64,000 bases of DNA from Aquilaria yunnanensis (GCA_039654915.1 CM077594.1:11436001-11500000); one strand, 5' to 3'. Shown: positions 33,055 to 45,974, counted from the first letter of the stretch. Translations and numbers: made by a program. Notes: generated from the letters alone by a model not told the origin.

Positions 33055-36000
33055 TTAATTATTTTGGCCTGAATTTTGAGAAGGCGCAAGAGTTCCAAGG
33101 TGCTGTCTCCGTTGGTATATTCCAGTGCGAAGAAGCTTGTCTTTGGTCGAACTAAGTTGTGTTACGACATCACTCATGCTCATCCTTTCTCCAGGATGTT
33201 CAACGGAGCAAGCAACTCCGATTTCGAACATTGAGATCAAGCAGTCTTGAATCCTCTGGAACTGACTGCTGCTCCTTCTGGCATCAACGATGCTTATGCC
33301 TCCGGGTTCTTCATTCCCTCGAAGAAGTGTCTCATCAATAGTATCCCACACATTATTTCGCAGAGCATCCTTTACAAATTTGTGAAGGTTCAACCCATCT
33401 TGAAACATTTCATCAGTTGGTCTTTTTCCAGTCAACATCTCTAACAAAAGCATCCCATAGCTATACACGTCACCTTTGGTTGATATTTCGCCTCCCATTC
33501 CATATTCTTCATAGACATTCACATACACCAAATTGTAGAATACAATAACGGAAATTAAATTATTAATCTCAAATGCTATTTTATGAAATCAGAGTTCAAA
33601 TATATTAATAAGGAAACAAGGATAGATGCACATTACCTGGAGCAGTATAACCAATTGATCCTCTTATTCCAATTGAGCTTGTCTCATTTTGCAAAGAACC
33701 ATCCCTAGTTCCAGTAAGAAACCTTACTAGTCCAAAATCACCTAAATGTGCAGCCATGTCTTCATCAAGAAGGACATTGCTCGGCTTGAGGTCACAATGA
33801 ACAATTGGAGTCTCACATTGATGATGAAGATAATCCAGTGCAAAACCAACATCAAGTGCTATGTTGAGCCTTTGAACAAGATTCAAATTCTTTGGTGGTC
33901 TTTGATTTGAACCATTTTGTTGAAAGTTGTGGTGAAGCCATTCTTCTAGACTTCCATTACTCATGAACTCATAAACTAGTGCCTTGAAGCCATTGCCTTG
34001 ATAGTCGATACTCGAACAAACTGTGAGTATCTTAACGAGATTCCTATGTCTAATACTCCTCAGTGCATTGCACTCGGCCATAAAGCTCTTTGAAGCTCTA
34101 TGTTGGAGGAGATCAAAAACTTTAACAGCAATTAATGTAGTACCACCATCCAACAGCCCTTTATATACTGCTCCGAAACTTCCAGTACCAACCAAATTGG
34201 CAGGGGAAAAGCCATCAGTAGCTTTGAAGAGACTATGATATGATAACTCCATGAACTGATCATCGGAGTTACTTGTCATTGATTTGTTCCCCTTTCTTCG
34301 TAACAGGAAACAAAGCAACACAAATACAACAAAGGCTGCTCCAAAAATGAGAGATATTATCAAGAGAATCACTTTCCAATTCTTCTTGGACCTACGGACC
34401 TCGCACTTGGGTAGGTGAAATTTAGGCACTCCCCCACACAGTTTGTTGTTTCCTATCAATGATACTGCACTTGCATTCAAAAATATCCCTTGGGATGGAA
34501 CAACACCTTTGAGATCATTATGAGACAGGTCTAGAACGTTCAAGGACTTCAAAGACATCAAAAATCTTGGGATTTCTCCAGTAAGTTTATTGTCAGATAG
34601 ATTCAATACCTGAAGCCCTCTTAATGAGCTCAAGGAAGTAGGAATAATTCCTTGGAACAGGTTTCCACTCAAAACTAGCACTTCAAGACTTTGGCAACTG
34701 CCAAGAGTGTTTGGGATTTCACCTGAAAGTAAGTTGGACGATATATCAAGTAGCCCAATATTTTTCAAGTTTCCCACTTGTAGAGGGATGTTCCCTGTGA
34801 AACGGTTTCCAGACAAGAAGATGCCGATGGAGAAAGGTGGAAGGTTAAATAGCTGTGGAGGTATTGAGCCACTAAGTTTGTTATCAGACATATCCAACGC
34901 TATTAGGCTCTCGCATTCTCCTAGACTTGGTGGGATGGTACCCTCAAGCTTGTTCTGGTTCATGTTTAGTTTAGTTAACACCTTCAAACTCCCAAATGAG
35001 AAAGGAATATTCCCTGAAAGATTGTTTTGGTTCAGGAATAGATATTTCAGCTTGTTCAGGTTCCCAATGCTAGGAGGAATTTGACCAGATAGTTGATTCT
35101 CAAACAAGGAAAGCCATTCTAAGTTGATAAGATGCCCTAGTTCAGATGGAATCTTTCCTGAGATTTTGTTGGTTTCCAAAGCAAAGACAGTAAGATGCTT
35201 TGACAAATTGCCTACGCATGTGGGTATTCCACCTCCAAAGTTATTCGTGTCAAGGGACAACACTTCTAAACTAGTAGCGTTCACCGCAGAGCAAATAAAG
35301 TCTTGATCATTTTCCCCTCCACTTCCAATATGATTGGCTTCAACGCTAAAAACCTTGAGATTATTGAGCTTCCCAAGAGAGGGCAAACTTCCAGAAAATT
35401 TGTTTCTTCCAGCTACGAATCGAATGAAACTTGTGGCATTGGATATGAAGGAAGGGATGCTCCCGGTGAATTGATTTGCTTCCATGATAATGTCTTTAAG
35501 ACGAGGCATGTTAACTCCAAAGTCTGCTGGAAGTCTTCCTTGAAGTTGGTTAAACGCTAAAGCCAAATATGACAGATTGGAGAGATTGAATATTGAGTGA
35601 GGAATAGAACCTGAAAATCCATTTCTCTCCACTAGAAAAGCAGTCATACTTTTCAACTGTCCAAGAGAGTTAGGAATAAACCCACCCATTGTGTTACTAC
35701 TTAGAGAGAGCAGTTCCACTGAAGATAAGTTCCCCAGGGAAGGTGGGATTTTTCCTATTAAGTTGTTGTTCGCCAATTGAAGCCTTTGGAGGTGTGACAA
35801 GCAACCGAGTTTAGCGGGTATCTCCCCGGTCAAAAGGTTCCCATAAAGGAAAAGGATTTTGATCTTAGAGGAACAAGATATGTTCGGGGGAATTACGCCA
35901 GAAAGGGAGTTGTTGGTTAGATATAAAACTTTCAATCTACCCAAGTCCCAGATGTCTCGTGGAATTTCACCACCCAAGCTGTTGTTTGAAAGATCTAGCG

Positions 36001-36349
36001 CCCTTAGAAAGCTTAGATTTCCAATATAAGGGGATATTGTTCCCAGCAGTTTGGATGAATCAAGCTCCAAGGCAACAACCCTTTGGTGCCGACGGCCGCA
36101 AGTGATACCGTGCCACTGGCACACCGGAAGGGTGTGGTTCCACGAGTTGAGAATCCCGAGTGGATCTTGGGTGATTTTTGCCTTGAACTGCAGGAGTGCC
36201 TGTCGATCACTTTCTTCTCCGAGTCGTGCTAAACTTGCACCGCCATGGGAGCTGAAACAAGAAAGTAGCAAGAGGTCAAAATGAACCAGAACAAGTAGAG
36301 CAGAACGACCTGAACGCAACTCCAAATGCATGGCTTGCTTGCAACTCAA
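33055..36349 (-). CDS. LRR receptor-like kinase, subfamily XII type, one intron
   Basis: The coding parts are 36349-33637 and 33506-33055. They join in frame at the conserved site in YTAPE, with GT donor and AG acceptor, giving 1054 residues. The conserved start is probably Met7 (MHLEL...) at 36331. Domains: signal peptide about 1-38; LRR N-cap 45-86 with the Cys pair; about 20 plant LRRs 90-625; capping CGG/PKC near 638-649; transmembrane helix about 658-684; kinase about 715-1015. The kinase has GTGSFG (721-726), Lys743 and DFG (871-873), with HCD (851-853) instead of HRD. It is therefore non-RD, as in EFR, FLS2 and Xa21, suggesting a pattern-recognition receptor. The ligand is unknown. No disabling lesion is seen. 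Confidence 0.93.
33507..33636 (-). other. Intron of receptor kinase 1
   Basis: 130 bp, donor CCAG|GTAATG and acceptor ATGAAG|AATATGG on the minus strand. It lies at the position where subfamily XII genes usually carry their single intron. Reading through it would end the protein within about 10 residues. Confidence 0.9.
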
Positions 36350-36471
36350 GACAATGTATTCTGTATGAGTTTGTGGGACTGCAGGGCTGCCAAAGAAGGC
36401 AAAGAAGGCTTGGCAAATGGCAACTGAACTTCTTGTTGGAATCTTGGATCGAGGGCAGCATTAACGACTTA

Positions 36472-36479
36472 ATTATATA
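36472..36479 (-). promoter_or_regulatory. Candidate TATA box of receptor kinase 1
   Basis: TATATAAT on the minus strand, about 140 bp upstream of the preferred ATG at 36331. This leaves a plausible 100 bp 5' UTR. Inferred from position and sequence only. Confidence 0.5.
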
Positions 36480-36814
36480 AAGGGTTTTTGATCGAGGGTG
36501 GACTAGAAAAATAGTGCAATTATTTTTAAACGGTCATTGTCTCATTGATGCCATTATCCTATTGCATTTCTGGCGCCAGCGTAAGACTTTAAACTCTTTT
36601 AATTTCTAAGTTGGTAAGAAAATAATTTCTCAATCACCCATTACATGTATCCGAAATAATAAATAACATTAAACAAAAACATATAAATTTAATGTGTTTT
36701 TGCTCTTAGCTAATCTATATTTTACGGATAAAATAAATCTACTCAGACAAAATATAGAAATTACAGCAGAAACATACTTTTAATACTCATATTAACCTAT
36801 AGATCCCTTACATA

Positions 36815-37752
36815 TAGTGGCAAAACCATTAAAGGCCAAAAGGGTGCAGCCGCCCCCTCAAGATTTTTAAAAATAAGATAATATGATATACTAGTTTAAT
36901 CATTTTTAAAAAAAATTAGTGACCGGGTGTAAATTTTTCCCCTCAGATATGATAGAAAAATATAAAGATGGGGCAGTGAGACATTTACTCAAATTTATGG
37001 GAATCAAATGAGCACTTATTACAAACTTTTTTTTTTCATTCCTTTTCCATATTTTAAAACCATGGCTTAAATGCAACATTGCTCTTCAACTTTACGTAAT
37101 TGGCATAGTTAACCCTCAGATTACAAGTTTGCATATTTTAGTCATTGAAATTCGTAAACCATGTTAAGTTCAAAAGTTTCAAATAAACCGTGTTAATCCC
37201 TAATAGAAATGTCACTGTCGTTAAAAAAAAACATGCTTTTCTCTACTTATTTTTAGTTTGAAGTTATAAACCCTTATATATTTTGATTGTTTTATTCTAA
37301 AAAAACTAGAATTAGTTTAGCTCTATATAATCTACCTTGAAAAATCAGAAATAATCCTTTAATTTTTTGAAAAATTAATTAAATATCTTTATGTTTTATC
37401 TGAATAAGTCATCGTAATATTTTTCATTCAAAATTCATTTTTAAAGTTTCTAAATAATTTTAAAGGCTTATTCAATCTAAAGTTAAATACAAAACATGTG
37501 TATTTAATAACTATAGAAATACTTTATTTTGAAAATCAATAAAGTTTGATAACTTCCTTCAAATTAAAACTAAAGGTTACTTAAAGTAATATTTATTTGT
37601 ATGTATACTATTAAGAATTAACTCAATTAATTTTTATTTGGATTTGCCACTAAAACTCGGCTTGGCCACCGTCTCACTGCACTCTCCTCTGTACTGCTCG
37701 TGCTCCCGCCCCTGCCCCCATCCCCAAGCCAAAAAATCTGATTCCACTACTA
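36815..37752. mobile_element. hAT-like insertion (938 bp) with 8-bp TSD
   Basis: CTTACATA occurs at 36807-36814 and again at 37753-37760. Copy 2 of the host repeat shows the uninterrupted site. The insert begins TAGTGGCAAAACC and ends CCACTACTA, a short imperfect TIR. The 8-bp TSD fits hAT. The interior is AT-rich with no transposase. Confidence 0.65.
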
Positions 37753-37983
37753 CTTACATACTACTGACAATCCCAATAGTTTACCCTCACACAATCATAA
37801 AATATGAAAATCATAAAAGGCTTCTTGTTCTACTTCTCAACACTTTTAAACCTCTTTTTTTTTTTTTAAATCCTCATATTTTACCTATTCACCATATTGG
37901 CTTTTCTCCTATACTTAAAATCCTAATATATCATATCAAAATAAAAAAAAACTAAATCCTAAACAAAACCTAAACCCAATCCT

Positions 37984-40967
37984 TGTCATGTCCCAAAACT
38001 CACCATAAAAGTTTTGGGACAATGGCATGCCGCACACTCGAAGAAATAAAACTCTCTTAAACATGTAAGGCTACAAATATTCTAAATAAATCCAAATAAC
38101 CATAACTTATAATCCAAACTTATTACTTATCTTTGAAATCGAGTGATAGAGCAACTACAACTGAAAATCTCATACATAATATCTCTACTCTAATAGTGTA
38201 CATTAAATATTGCTTTAATACTATCTCAAACTTTGAGCTCTTGTGGTCATTCCTCAACTAGCTAATCTTATGTTTCTTGCTATCACCGTGAGCAAGAAAA
38301 GAGGAGGTAAGCACAAATACCTAGTAAGTGATGGCTTGTTTACCAGTCCATAAAATAAAAAAACAATTTATAAAACAGATAACATAGGAATTGAGTAGAA
38401 AACATTCTTATTAAAAATATCATAAGTTGAAAAGTCCAAAGAAGATAAATTATTTAAAGTATCATAAAACAAATATTAATAAAAAATAAAATAAGCATAT
38501 AAATAAGTCAAAATTAAGTTTATAGGAAAGCCAAGCTCAAATATCAAAATGTCATTTACATATCAGAAATAAATACAATTAACTCTTTCATAAAAAATAA
38601 CAAAAACAAATGTGAAATTCATACTCAAAATCATTAGTCAAACAGAGCAGTCCAAAACAAATAACAAACATGGTATTTCTTAAGATAAAACATAAAAATA
38701 GTGCAAAAAATGATAACATAAGGATCAAGTATGAGTAATTCCTACAAAATAATAACTTAAACATCACATAGAAAAATACTTAAAGAGTTAGAAGATAATC
38801 ACTAAGATAGAAATTGTGAGAACATAACAAATAATATTTTTGAATAAAAACCATTAATCAAAACATACCATTTTAGATCATATTGATGGAGCAGAAAATC
38901 AGAGCGGATTGGGTGGGGTAATCACTATAACTACACTTAAACCACTGTAGTACATTCAGAATCATCTAAAAATCGCCAATGATCGAGTGCCTAAAAGTAC
39001 TAGTCCTAAAAGCAGTATATTGCGAAATAAAACGGAACATAATACCCTATGTAGAGAGTCCAAAACTTTACTTTTCCAGTAGTATAGACACAAAACCAAC
39101 ATCCACCAAAACAAAGTCGAAATACATTTAAAATATCAATTTTGTAAAGCCATGAAATCTTGTTATGGATCTAAAATAGAATATATTTAAGACATACTTG
39201 AAATCAATAAATAAAATAATTTAAGCTAGTTTGATAACAAATAATTCATGACATAAAATAATAATAATGAAACATATTTCAAATGGCAAAAGTGCAATGA
39301 ATTTGATTGCAAAATTGAATTAATCAAACATACATTTAATATGAGTAATATATAGTACAAAATCTAGAATATTCAATAGATAAATTATTTGACATGTGTA
39401 ACAAAATAAATATGAATCAAATATTTAGGGCTCAAGGGTTCATAAAAATCATAACATCATATTAGCATAAAAACGCCAATAAAACATATTTGATCCCATA
39501 ATAATTGAAACATAAGTTACATGCTTAGAAACATAGATAATTCATATGTAATTCTTTCAAAAATATTTAAAAGGACAAAACTTTAGAATAAACTTTAAAT
39601 AATAAAGGTGAAACCAATAGTAGAAGTCTAAAGATCAAATTATTCATACTTTAAAATCAAAGCTTCATAGAAACAGAATTATATGTAATTCAAAATTTTA
39701 AAATCAATAAAGTGGATAACAAAATAATAATTTAAGTTTAGAATGCATTCAATGTAATTCAATACTTCAAAATCAATAAAGTGGATAACAAAATAATAAT
39801 TTAAGTTTAGAATGCATTCAATGTAATTCAATACTTCAAAATCAATAAATTGGATAACAAAATAATAATTTAAGCTTAGAATGGTGGACGGTCACTTACC
39901 TCAAAGCGCAACTTTCCAACTCATAAAACTATGGTTTAGTCACCTGAAATAGGTATGCAAAAAATCTATGTCAAAATCCAACTAATTTAATAAATAACCC
40001 AAAATTATTCTCTTTCGGTGGCCAAAACAAATATTTCAGAACCTAAGAACTTACTGAACTATTCTTAAAAACCTCAGGAACTGATGTGGTCATTAACCCG
40101 ATTCTCTCTTGAAGCCTCACACTCACACACAGTGACCAAACTGTAACTTTTAAACTTAAGGATTACGTTGCACTCGACTCTAAACCTTAAGGACCTAAAC
40201 CGTAGTTATCCTAATTTTTACCCGTAGTTTGAATTCTTCTTCTTCTCCGTGAACAGTCAAATCCTCACCAAACTTATTTCTAATTCATCCTAAATAATAA
40301 GAAAAAACAATTATCTCTTTTAATTATTAAAAATAAATTACATTCAATCAAATTATCAATCTAAATCCCTCTTTAAATTCTAGAAAAATAATTACCATTT
40401 GTACTACAAAAATAAATAGCAATCACTCACCAAAAATTCTAAGAAAAATTCACATGTTGTTTTTACTTAATTCTTAATTGATAATTTTTTCTTTCACTTT
40501 TTTAACACAAAGCAATAATCACATGAAAAGAGTAAGAGAAATAGCCAACATTTATTCTTAATATTTCTCTCTGTTCCACCGGCTCCTCAAACACGCCAGA
40601 AACTCTGCAGAACAATCACCCAAAACTAAAAGCTAAAGCTATACATATACATACATACATAAATACATATATCCTCACCGGCCCGTCATCCCTTTTTACT
40701 ATTTTTTCCTAATTGCGGTCCCCTTTCTTTTCTTACGTACTTTTGCTTGTCTTCTCCTCTTTCTTTCTTCTTCTTTTCTAAGTAATCAGAATCAAAATCC
40801 TACTAGGCTTCAAACCCTTGTGTTTTTTTCTTTCTTGTTTCACGTTATTTTCTTTTATTTCCACAACCTATTTTTTTTATTTTCTCTCTCTCTCTTTTTT
40901 TTTTTATTTGATACTTGTATAATTAACTTAAACAAACTATACTTAATAAAATTTTGGGATTGTTACA
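37984..40967. mobile_element. Solo LTR (2,984 bp), same family as 14216-16288
   Basis: TGTCATGTCCC...GGATTGTTACA is flanked by the perfect TSD ATCCT (37979-37983 and 40968-40972). It shares with the 14.2 kb copy long ordered blocks, for example TGGGTGGGGT(A/G)ATCACT, ACTACACTTAAACC, GATCGAGTGCC and CACCAAAAC(A/G)AAGTC. The extra length comes partly from a 69-bp tandem triplication. No internal coding region. Confidence 0.9.
39687..39893. repeat. 69-bp tandem repeat, three copies, inside the solo LTR
   Basis: Units start at 39687, 39756 and 39825. The second and third are nearly identical (AATTCAATACTTCAAAATCA plus ATAAAGTGGATAACAAAATA). Confidence 0.9.
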
Positions 40968-41298
40968 ATCCTAAAATAAATTAGATAAATAACAACTTCA
41001 AGTCCGCCTCTTCTTTAAATTTGAGTCAATAACAAAAAAAATCTCCACCTTGGCTTAAATTCGCCAAAGCATGAACATGCTAGAACAACCACAAACAAAT
41101 AATGCGACCATGAATGCAAACATGAATATGAACATCACATACCAAAAACCAAACACAACACAACGAGCGGGAATGACCATGAACATCACTATGACATCAA
41201 CATCAAAAGCATCAACATAAACAAACACAAGCTTCACCTTGCAAAAAAGGCACCAAAAGCTCCACCATGACGGTACCAAACCACAAGCTATGAAATCA

Positions 41299-41830
41299 CT
41301 TATTGAGAAAAATTTCTTCAATCACCCATTACATACAATAGAACATTGAGCAAGATTAAACAAGTACACACAAATTTAACGTGATTCGGCTCTTAATTAC
41401 CTTATATCTGTGGATGCGATAAATCAACTCAGATAAAATATAGATATTACAGTAAATATGCCCTCAATGCTCACATTAGCTTATAGTTCCCCTACATACT
41501 ACCAACAACCCTAATATTTTGCCTTCCACAATTATAAAATATGAGAATCATAAAAAACTTATCGTTTGGCTCCACACTTTCAGACCTCTCTCTATTTTAA
41601 AAATCCTTACATCTTACCTCTTCACCATATTGTCATTTCTCGCATACTCAAAACCTTAATATAACAAACATTTTTATATGTCACACACAAACTAAAACTA
41701 CATAAAAATAAGAAAAATAAATCCAAAATAAAACCTAAACTCAATCTTAAAAAAATTGGAATAGTAAGAATTTCAAGTTCTCCTCTTCTTTGAATTTGAG
41801 CCAATCACCCCAACACAAAGTCTTCCACAA
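41299..41830. repeat. Copia-like LTR-type repeat, copy 2
   Basis: Uninterrupted partner of copy 1. The 250 bp between the two copies (41051-41298) has no gene. The two-LTR layout with a tiny interior could be a TRIM-like element, but no PBS was found. Confidence 0.55.
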
Positions 41831-41850
41831 AAGCTTCGAAGGTGGATAGT

Positions 41851-42980
41851 TGTTGATACCCAATTTTATCCGGACACTAATTTTAGTTTGTTCCAAGTTA
41901 GAAAAAAAAATGTAGTATAGGAGTTTTTTTTTACTTTCTAGGGACAATTTGATCATTTATTAGGATATTTTGGTCATTGTAGTCATTTTCGAGCTAGAGT
42001 AGTTGATAGGACTAGGTACATTTAGATTATATTTTTATTTAGTGTTATAAATCTTCAGGAATTTAGAATGGTTATTTGGGGTCAAAATAAGCATTAATTT
42101 AGTTTAAGCACTAATTCAGAGTCTTAAGAGCCATTTTGGGGTTAGTTTAGGCGAAAGAAAAAATTTTGGTGTGAATTGAATGTTTCTAGAAAGTTTTAGG
42201 TAAAATTGAAAATTTTGGGGCAAATCTGTCGACTCTCAGGAGTTTGAAACAAATTTTGCATATTTGTGAAATTTTGGGCAAAATTTGGCAATTTCTTAAA
42301 ATTCTGGACTAATTTTACAATTTCTATAAATATTGGGCTAAATTGTAGTGTTTCATAAAGTCAGGGGAAAAATCAACTGCTTAAGAGCTGTTTCGGACTT
42401 GAACTGGTATTTACACCAGATTTTTAAACCTCCACAAATTCAATTTTGATCAAGTTTAGTCTCGAATTTGATTGTTAATCACTTTCAAGACACTTGCACC
42501 ATAAATACGAGTCACTAAACAAGAAAAAGCTATGAAAGGCTAAAATTGCAGCTTCAGCTCCCTAATTTCTTGCAACTTACCTCCCAAAACCTTAGACTTT
42601 CCATGCTAGTGTCGTTGTCCGTCATGTGCAGCCCGCTGTGTCCAGCCGTCGTTCCACAGCGGCAAGCATCTCCAGTCGTCCACTGTCATCTAGACTAACT
42701 CTACAAGGCTTCCCTTCCGCATCACCCGCCCACGGTGACACCAAATCGATGGGGAGAAGCTTCGAACCCGAGCCCCACAACATTTGAGCGCCTGATCCGC
42801 GAACTCCGCCATCTTCGGTCGTCTTCCTCTCGCCCTCTAAGGTTGCTGTTGTGGCTCCAGCAAAACCTAGCCCCCCGATTGCCCCAAGTCGTTGGCATCA
42901 ATAGGGAATCGAAGACTACCCGAAGACGAACCCGCGATCCAACCTGTTCTTCCACCGCCGACCCAGCCAAGCTTTCTCCT
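41851..42980. repeat. Probable LTR-retrotransposon remnant starting TGTTGATACCC
   Basis: TGTTGATACCCAATTTTATC is a typical plant LTR start. The following kilobase becomes GC-richer near 42590-42970 (Pro/Ser/Arg-rich frames on both strands), as in R-U5 regions of some gypsy LTRs. The 3' edge is not defined, and the small frames there are not convincing genes. Confidence 0.4.
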
Positions 42981-43299
42981 CTTTTGGTAAAATGCTCGTT
43001 TAGCCCCCCTGAACTTTATATTTCGGTTGTCTGAGTCACTGAAATTTTTTTTTCGGAAAAGTCACTGACAGAAAGTTTGTATTGCGTATTTGTTCAGACT
43101 AGTCATGCATCAATTAAACTAATAATATCATATACAATTACATGTCTAGGCTAGGAATTTAATTTTTGGATTGATTCAATTTTTTTTTAACTTTTAAATA
43201 TGCATAATGCACTCAAAAATTCAATTTTAGAGCATTCATTCCACATGAGTTTATCAAAACCTAAGATGAATTCAGAATAATAATTATTAATAATTTTTT

Positions 43300-43640
43300 T
43301 CTTCCAGATCCAAGTGATCCGATTAGGATCTATAGTTTGGATAATTGCTTAAAATATTTATAAAAAAATAAAATTATAATAAATATAAGATACATCAAAT
43401 TTTAAGATCCATATCTAGCTAATCCAATAGGATTTATAGTTTGGATTAATAATCATCTAAAATTTTCAAAAGAAAATTAAATAAAAATATAATAAATTTA
43501 GATATCCTTATTTGGGTGATCTGATAGGATCTATGGTTTAAAAATATTAAAATGTAAAATCTAATAGTAATTTTTAGGGATTCATATCCAGGTGATCCGA
43601 TTAGAATCCATAGTTTGGAAATTTAATTAAAAATATTTGA
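43300..43640. repeat. Four-copy tandem repeat of about 75-100 bp
   Basis: Units with TCCA(A/T)(G/A)TGATCCGAT(T/A)AGGATC(T/C)ATAGTTTGG-like cores occur near 43309, 43410, 43504 and 43579. Non-coding. Confidence 0.65.
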
Positions 43641-43979
43641 AAGCAAGCAAAACAAATTTTGAATCAAACTAAGGTGCCAAATTTTTTTGGCACCAAAATA
43701 AGATTATTTTAGTGTAATCGTACTCTTGAACTCTCATAGACCATTTTATGGTTTTCAATTGATCTAGGTGTAAAACAGATTGGTGACGACTTCATAAACA
43801 CATTGTTATAGTAGTCATGGAAGATTCTATGTAAAAGCATATATTTCAACATGGATCCACTTGCAAACTATTCATGAGTTGCTATCATAGTGCATAGTAC
43901 AACTTTGTAAGTAATATACCAATGAATTGATAGTCATAGTTAAAACCTACATGTTTTTATTAATAGATAGGCGACAGTA

Positions 43980-45117
43980 CCAAAGAACCCACCACGATTA
44001 TGTGTCTGGACTCTAATACCTACTATAATTTTGAGCGGTTCTAATAACATCACTAAAGTCATAGTTTGGTGTTAAATTAACCACCAAAATTTCTAATTAG
44101 GACCAATATAGACACCAATATAACTAACAGTGGGGATGCTTCATCAAATGATAGAATATTCCTTTTAAATGTGATTAAGTGCCAAATAATGGATGAAATG
44201 AGATGCCAAATATGCAAAATGCAAAAACTCCATAGTTAGGGAGTTGGACCAAATAACTCACCATAGTTAGGGACCCAGACTAAATTGTCCACCATGTCCA
44301 CCACTCAACCTCCTTCCATTGCTTCCAGCCTTGATCCACCACAGCCAATGTTGCCTTTCACCACCGACAACCCAAGGAAAAAAAAAAAAAAAGAAAACAG
44401 GAGACGAGGTTGCACAACTCATCCCTGCCTCTGTCCCTCTCTAATCCTATCACTGGTTTAGCCAACCCAAGCCTCATCACTATTGTCCAACATCACCCTA
44501 GCCACCATCGTTCAAGGTTTGCCCTATGTTTGTCATTAATAACCTCACCAACCACCAGTAACGCCAAATCAAGGGAGGAGCTATTCATGAAATCTACCAT
44601 TTGTTACCACTCTTGCATGTCGTTTGTTCGTTGGGAGATCGCTACCACCATCCTTCCGTGACTCAAGCCCCTAGGCATCTTGAAACTATTGCCCGCCATT
44701 GCTGGTGTTGAAAATCGGAGAAAAGTTGGCTAGCTTGAAGAGGGAGTGGTTGGGGTGGTGACCTAAACAGTAGAGGAAGCCAATGATGGAGAGGCTAGTG
44801 GCCTTGGAGGAAGATGTTGCATGTAAAAGGAGCGGCAGCAACGTCAGAAGAAGGATTATGACAATGGAGAGGAAGAAGAGTAAAAGGTACCAATTTCAAT
44901 ATCACGGCAACATGCTTAGTTAGTATTCTGTTTATAGTTTAGCACCACATCGATATGCACAGTCAACATTCTGTTTATAGCTTTAAGCCAGTAACAACGT
45001 AGTGGTTAATTTGGCACCAAATTATGACTTTGATGATGAAATTGGAACTGCCCTAAACTACAGTAGTCAATAGGGTCTAGACCTATAACTACAATAGGTT
45101 TTTCTTTTAAGTCTCCC
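43980..45117. mobile_element. MULE-type non-autonomous element (1,138 bp)
   Basis: Terminal inverted repeats of about 110 bp: the left GGCGACAGTACC...TTTGGTGTTAAATTAACC pairs with the complement of 45117-45005. It is flanked by 9-bp TSDs TAATAGATA (43971-43979) and TAATAGATG (45118-45126), one mismatch. Long TIRs plus a 9-bp TSD indicate a Mutator-like element. The interior (about 44300-44900) is more gene-like in composition but shows no domain I recognise; the 83-codon frame at 44410-44661 is unsupported. Confidence 0.72.
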
Positions 45118-45273
45118 TAATAGATGTTTTAGAAGTCCAACATAGCTCGATTATGAGCTGGTTGGTGTCTAATGTGAGTGCTAGATGTTAGGAGCCGAAT
45201 GCATAACAGAGAGATTGACCCATAAACAAAGCTGGCTAGCGACTAAATGATCGTGATGATGGTAGGCAAATTG

Positions 45274-45685
45274 GATAAAGAGTGTTCAGGGGTAGATTTT
45301 ATTCTGGATGAGGTAGCAAACTTGAAATACCCAAGAGGGAATGCAAGGTTGTGTGGAAAAAGTTACCATTGGTAATCGGTTACCAGCAATAGTAGCTAAT
45401 AGAATTCACGAATGAAGAGGGAAAATATCAAGTTTTGCATTGCACCATAATGATTAATACCAGCAAATTGTTCAAAAATTTGATAAAGAGTGTTCAGGGG
45501 TAGATTTTATTCTGGATGAGGTAGCAATCTTGAAATACCCCAGAGGGAATGCAAGGTTGTGTGGAAAAAGTTACTATCGGTAATCGGTTACAGCAATAGT
45601 AGCTAATAGAATTCACGAATGAAGAGGGAAAATATCAAGTGTTGCATTGCACCGTAATGATTAAATAGATACAAGAGTATTCGGT
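45274..45685. repeat. 208-bp tandem duplication
   Basis: GATAAAGAGTGTTCAGGGGT recurs at 45274 and 45482. The copies remain nearly identical through GAATTCACGAATGAAGAGGG and GCATTGCACC. No coding sequence. Confidence 0.88.
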
Positions 45686-45974
45686 TGAGTACATGAGATA
45701 TGGATCCAATAATACTAGTAGATAATGATAAGTACTAGAGATAAAGGTTAGCTAAAAAGAAATAAAATCACTTATCTCTAATAGTGGTAACCCAGCAATG
45801 CAATATTATTTTTGCAGAAGTATTTGGATTCACATGTTTAAACTGATGACCTTTGGCATTTGGACTCATTATTTACTGTAGTGTAATTGAATTTACTACA
45901 AAAATGTGGGATCACATTTACAGTGCATGCCCTTTGGAGAAAACATAAGCGCAATGATCAATACATGTGTTGAG

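Larger units (their letters stand above)
36608..41050. repeat. Copia-like LTR-type repeat, copy 1, split by two insertions
   Basis: The pieces 36608-36814, 37761-37983 and 40973-41050 together match copy 2 at 41299-41830 (TCAATCACCCATTACAT, AATTTAA(C/T)GTG, ATCATAAAA, TTCACCATATTG, TTCAAGT(C/T)C(G/T)CCTCTTCTTT). The split points coincide with TSDs of an hAT-like insert and a solo LTR. Its closest family is uncertain; the AACGTGATTCGGC stretch and CTCCACCTTGGCT suggest plant copia LTRs. Confidence 0.6.

Noticed and set aside
34023..35560. Plus-strand open frames opposite receptor kinase 1 (also 57745-58353 opposite receptor kinase 2)
   Set aside because: They are antisense frames kept open by the LRR repeat codon pattern; no domain or start context of their own.
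42722..43034. Arg/Pro/Ser-rich frames on both strands
   Set aside because: Both strands are open by GC bias in what looks like an LTR; no domain, no start context.
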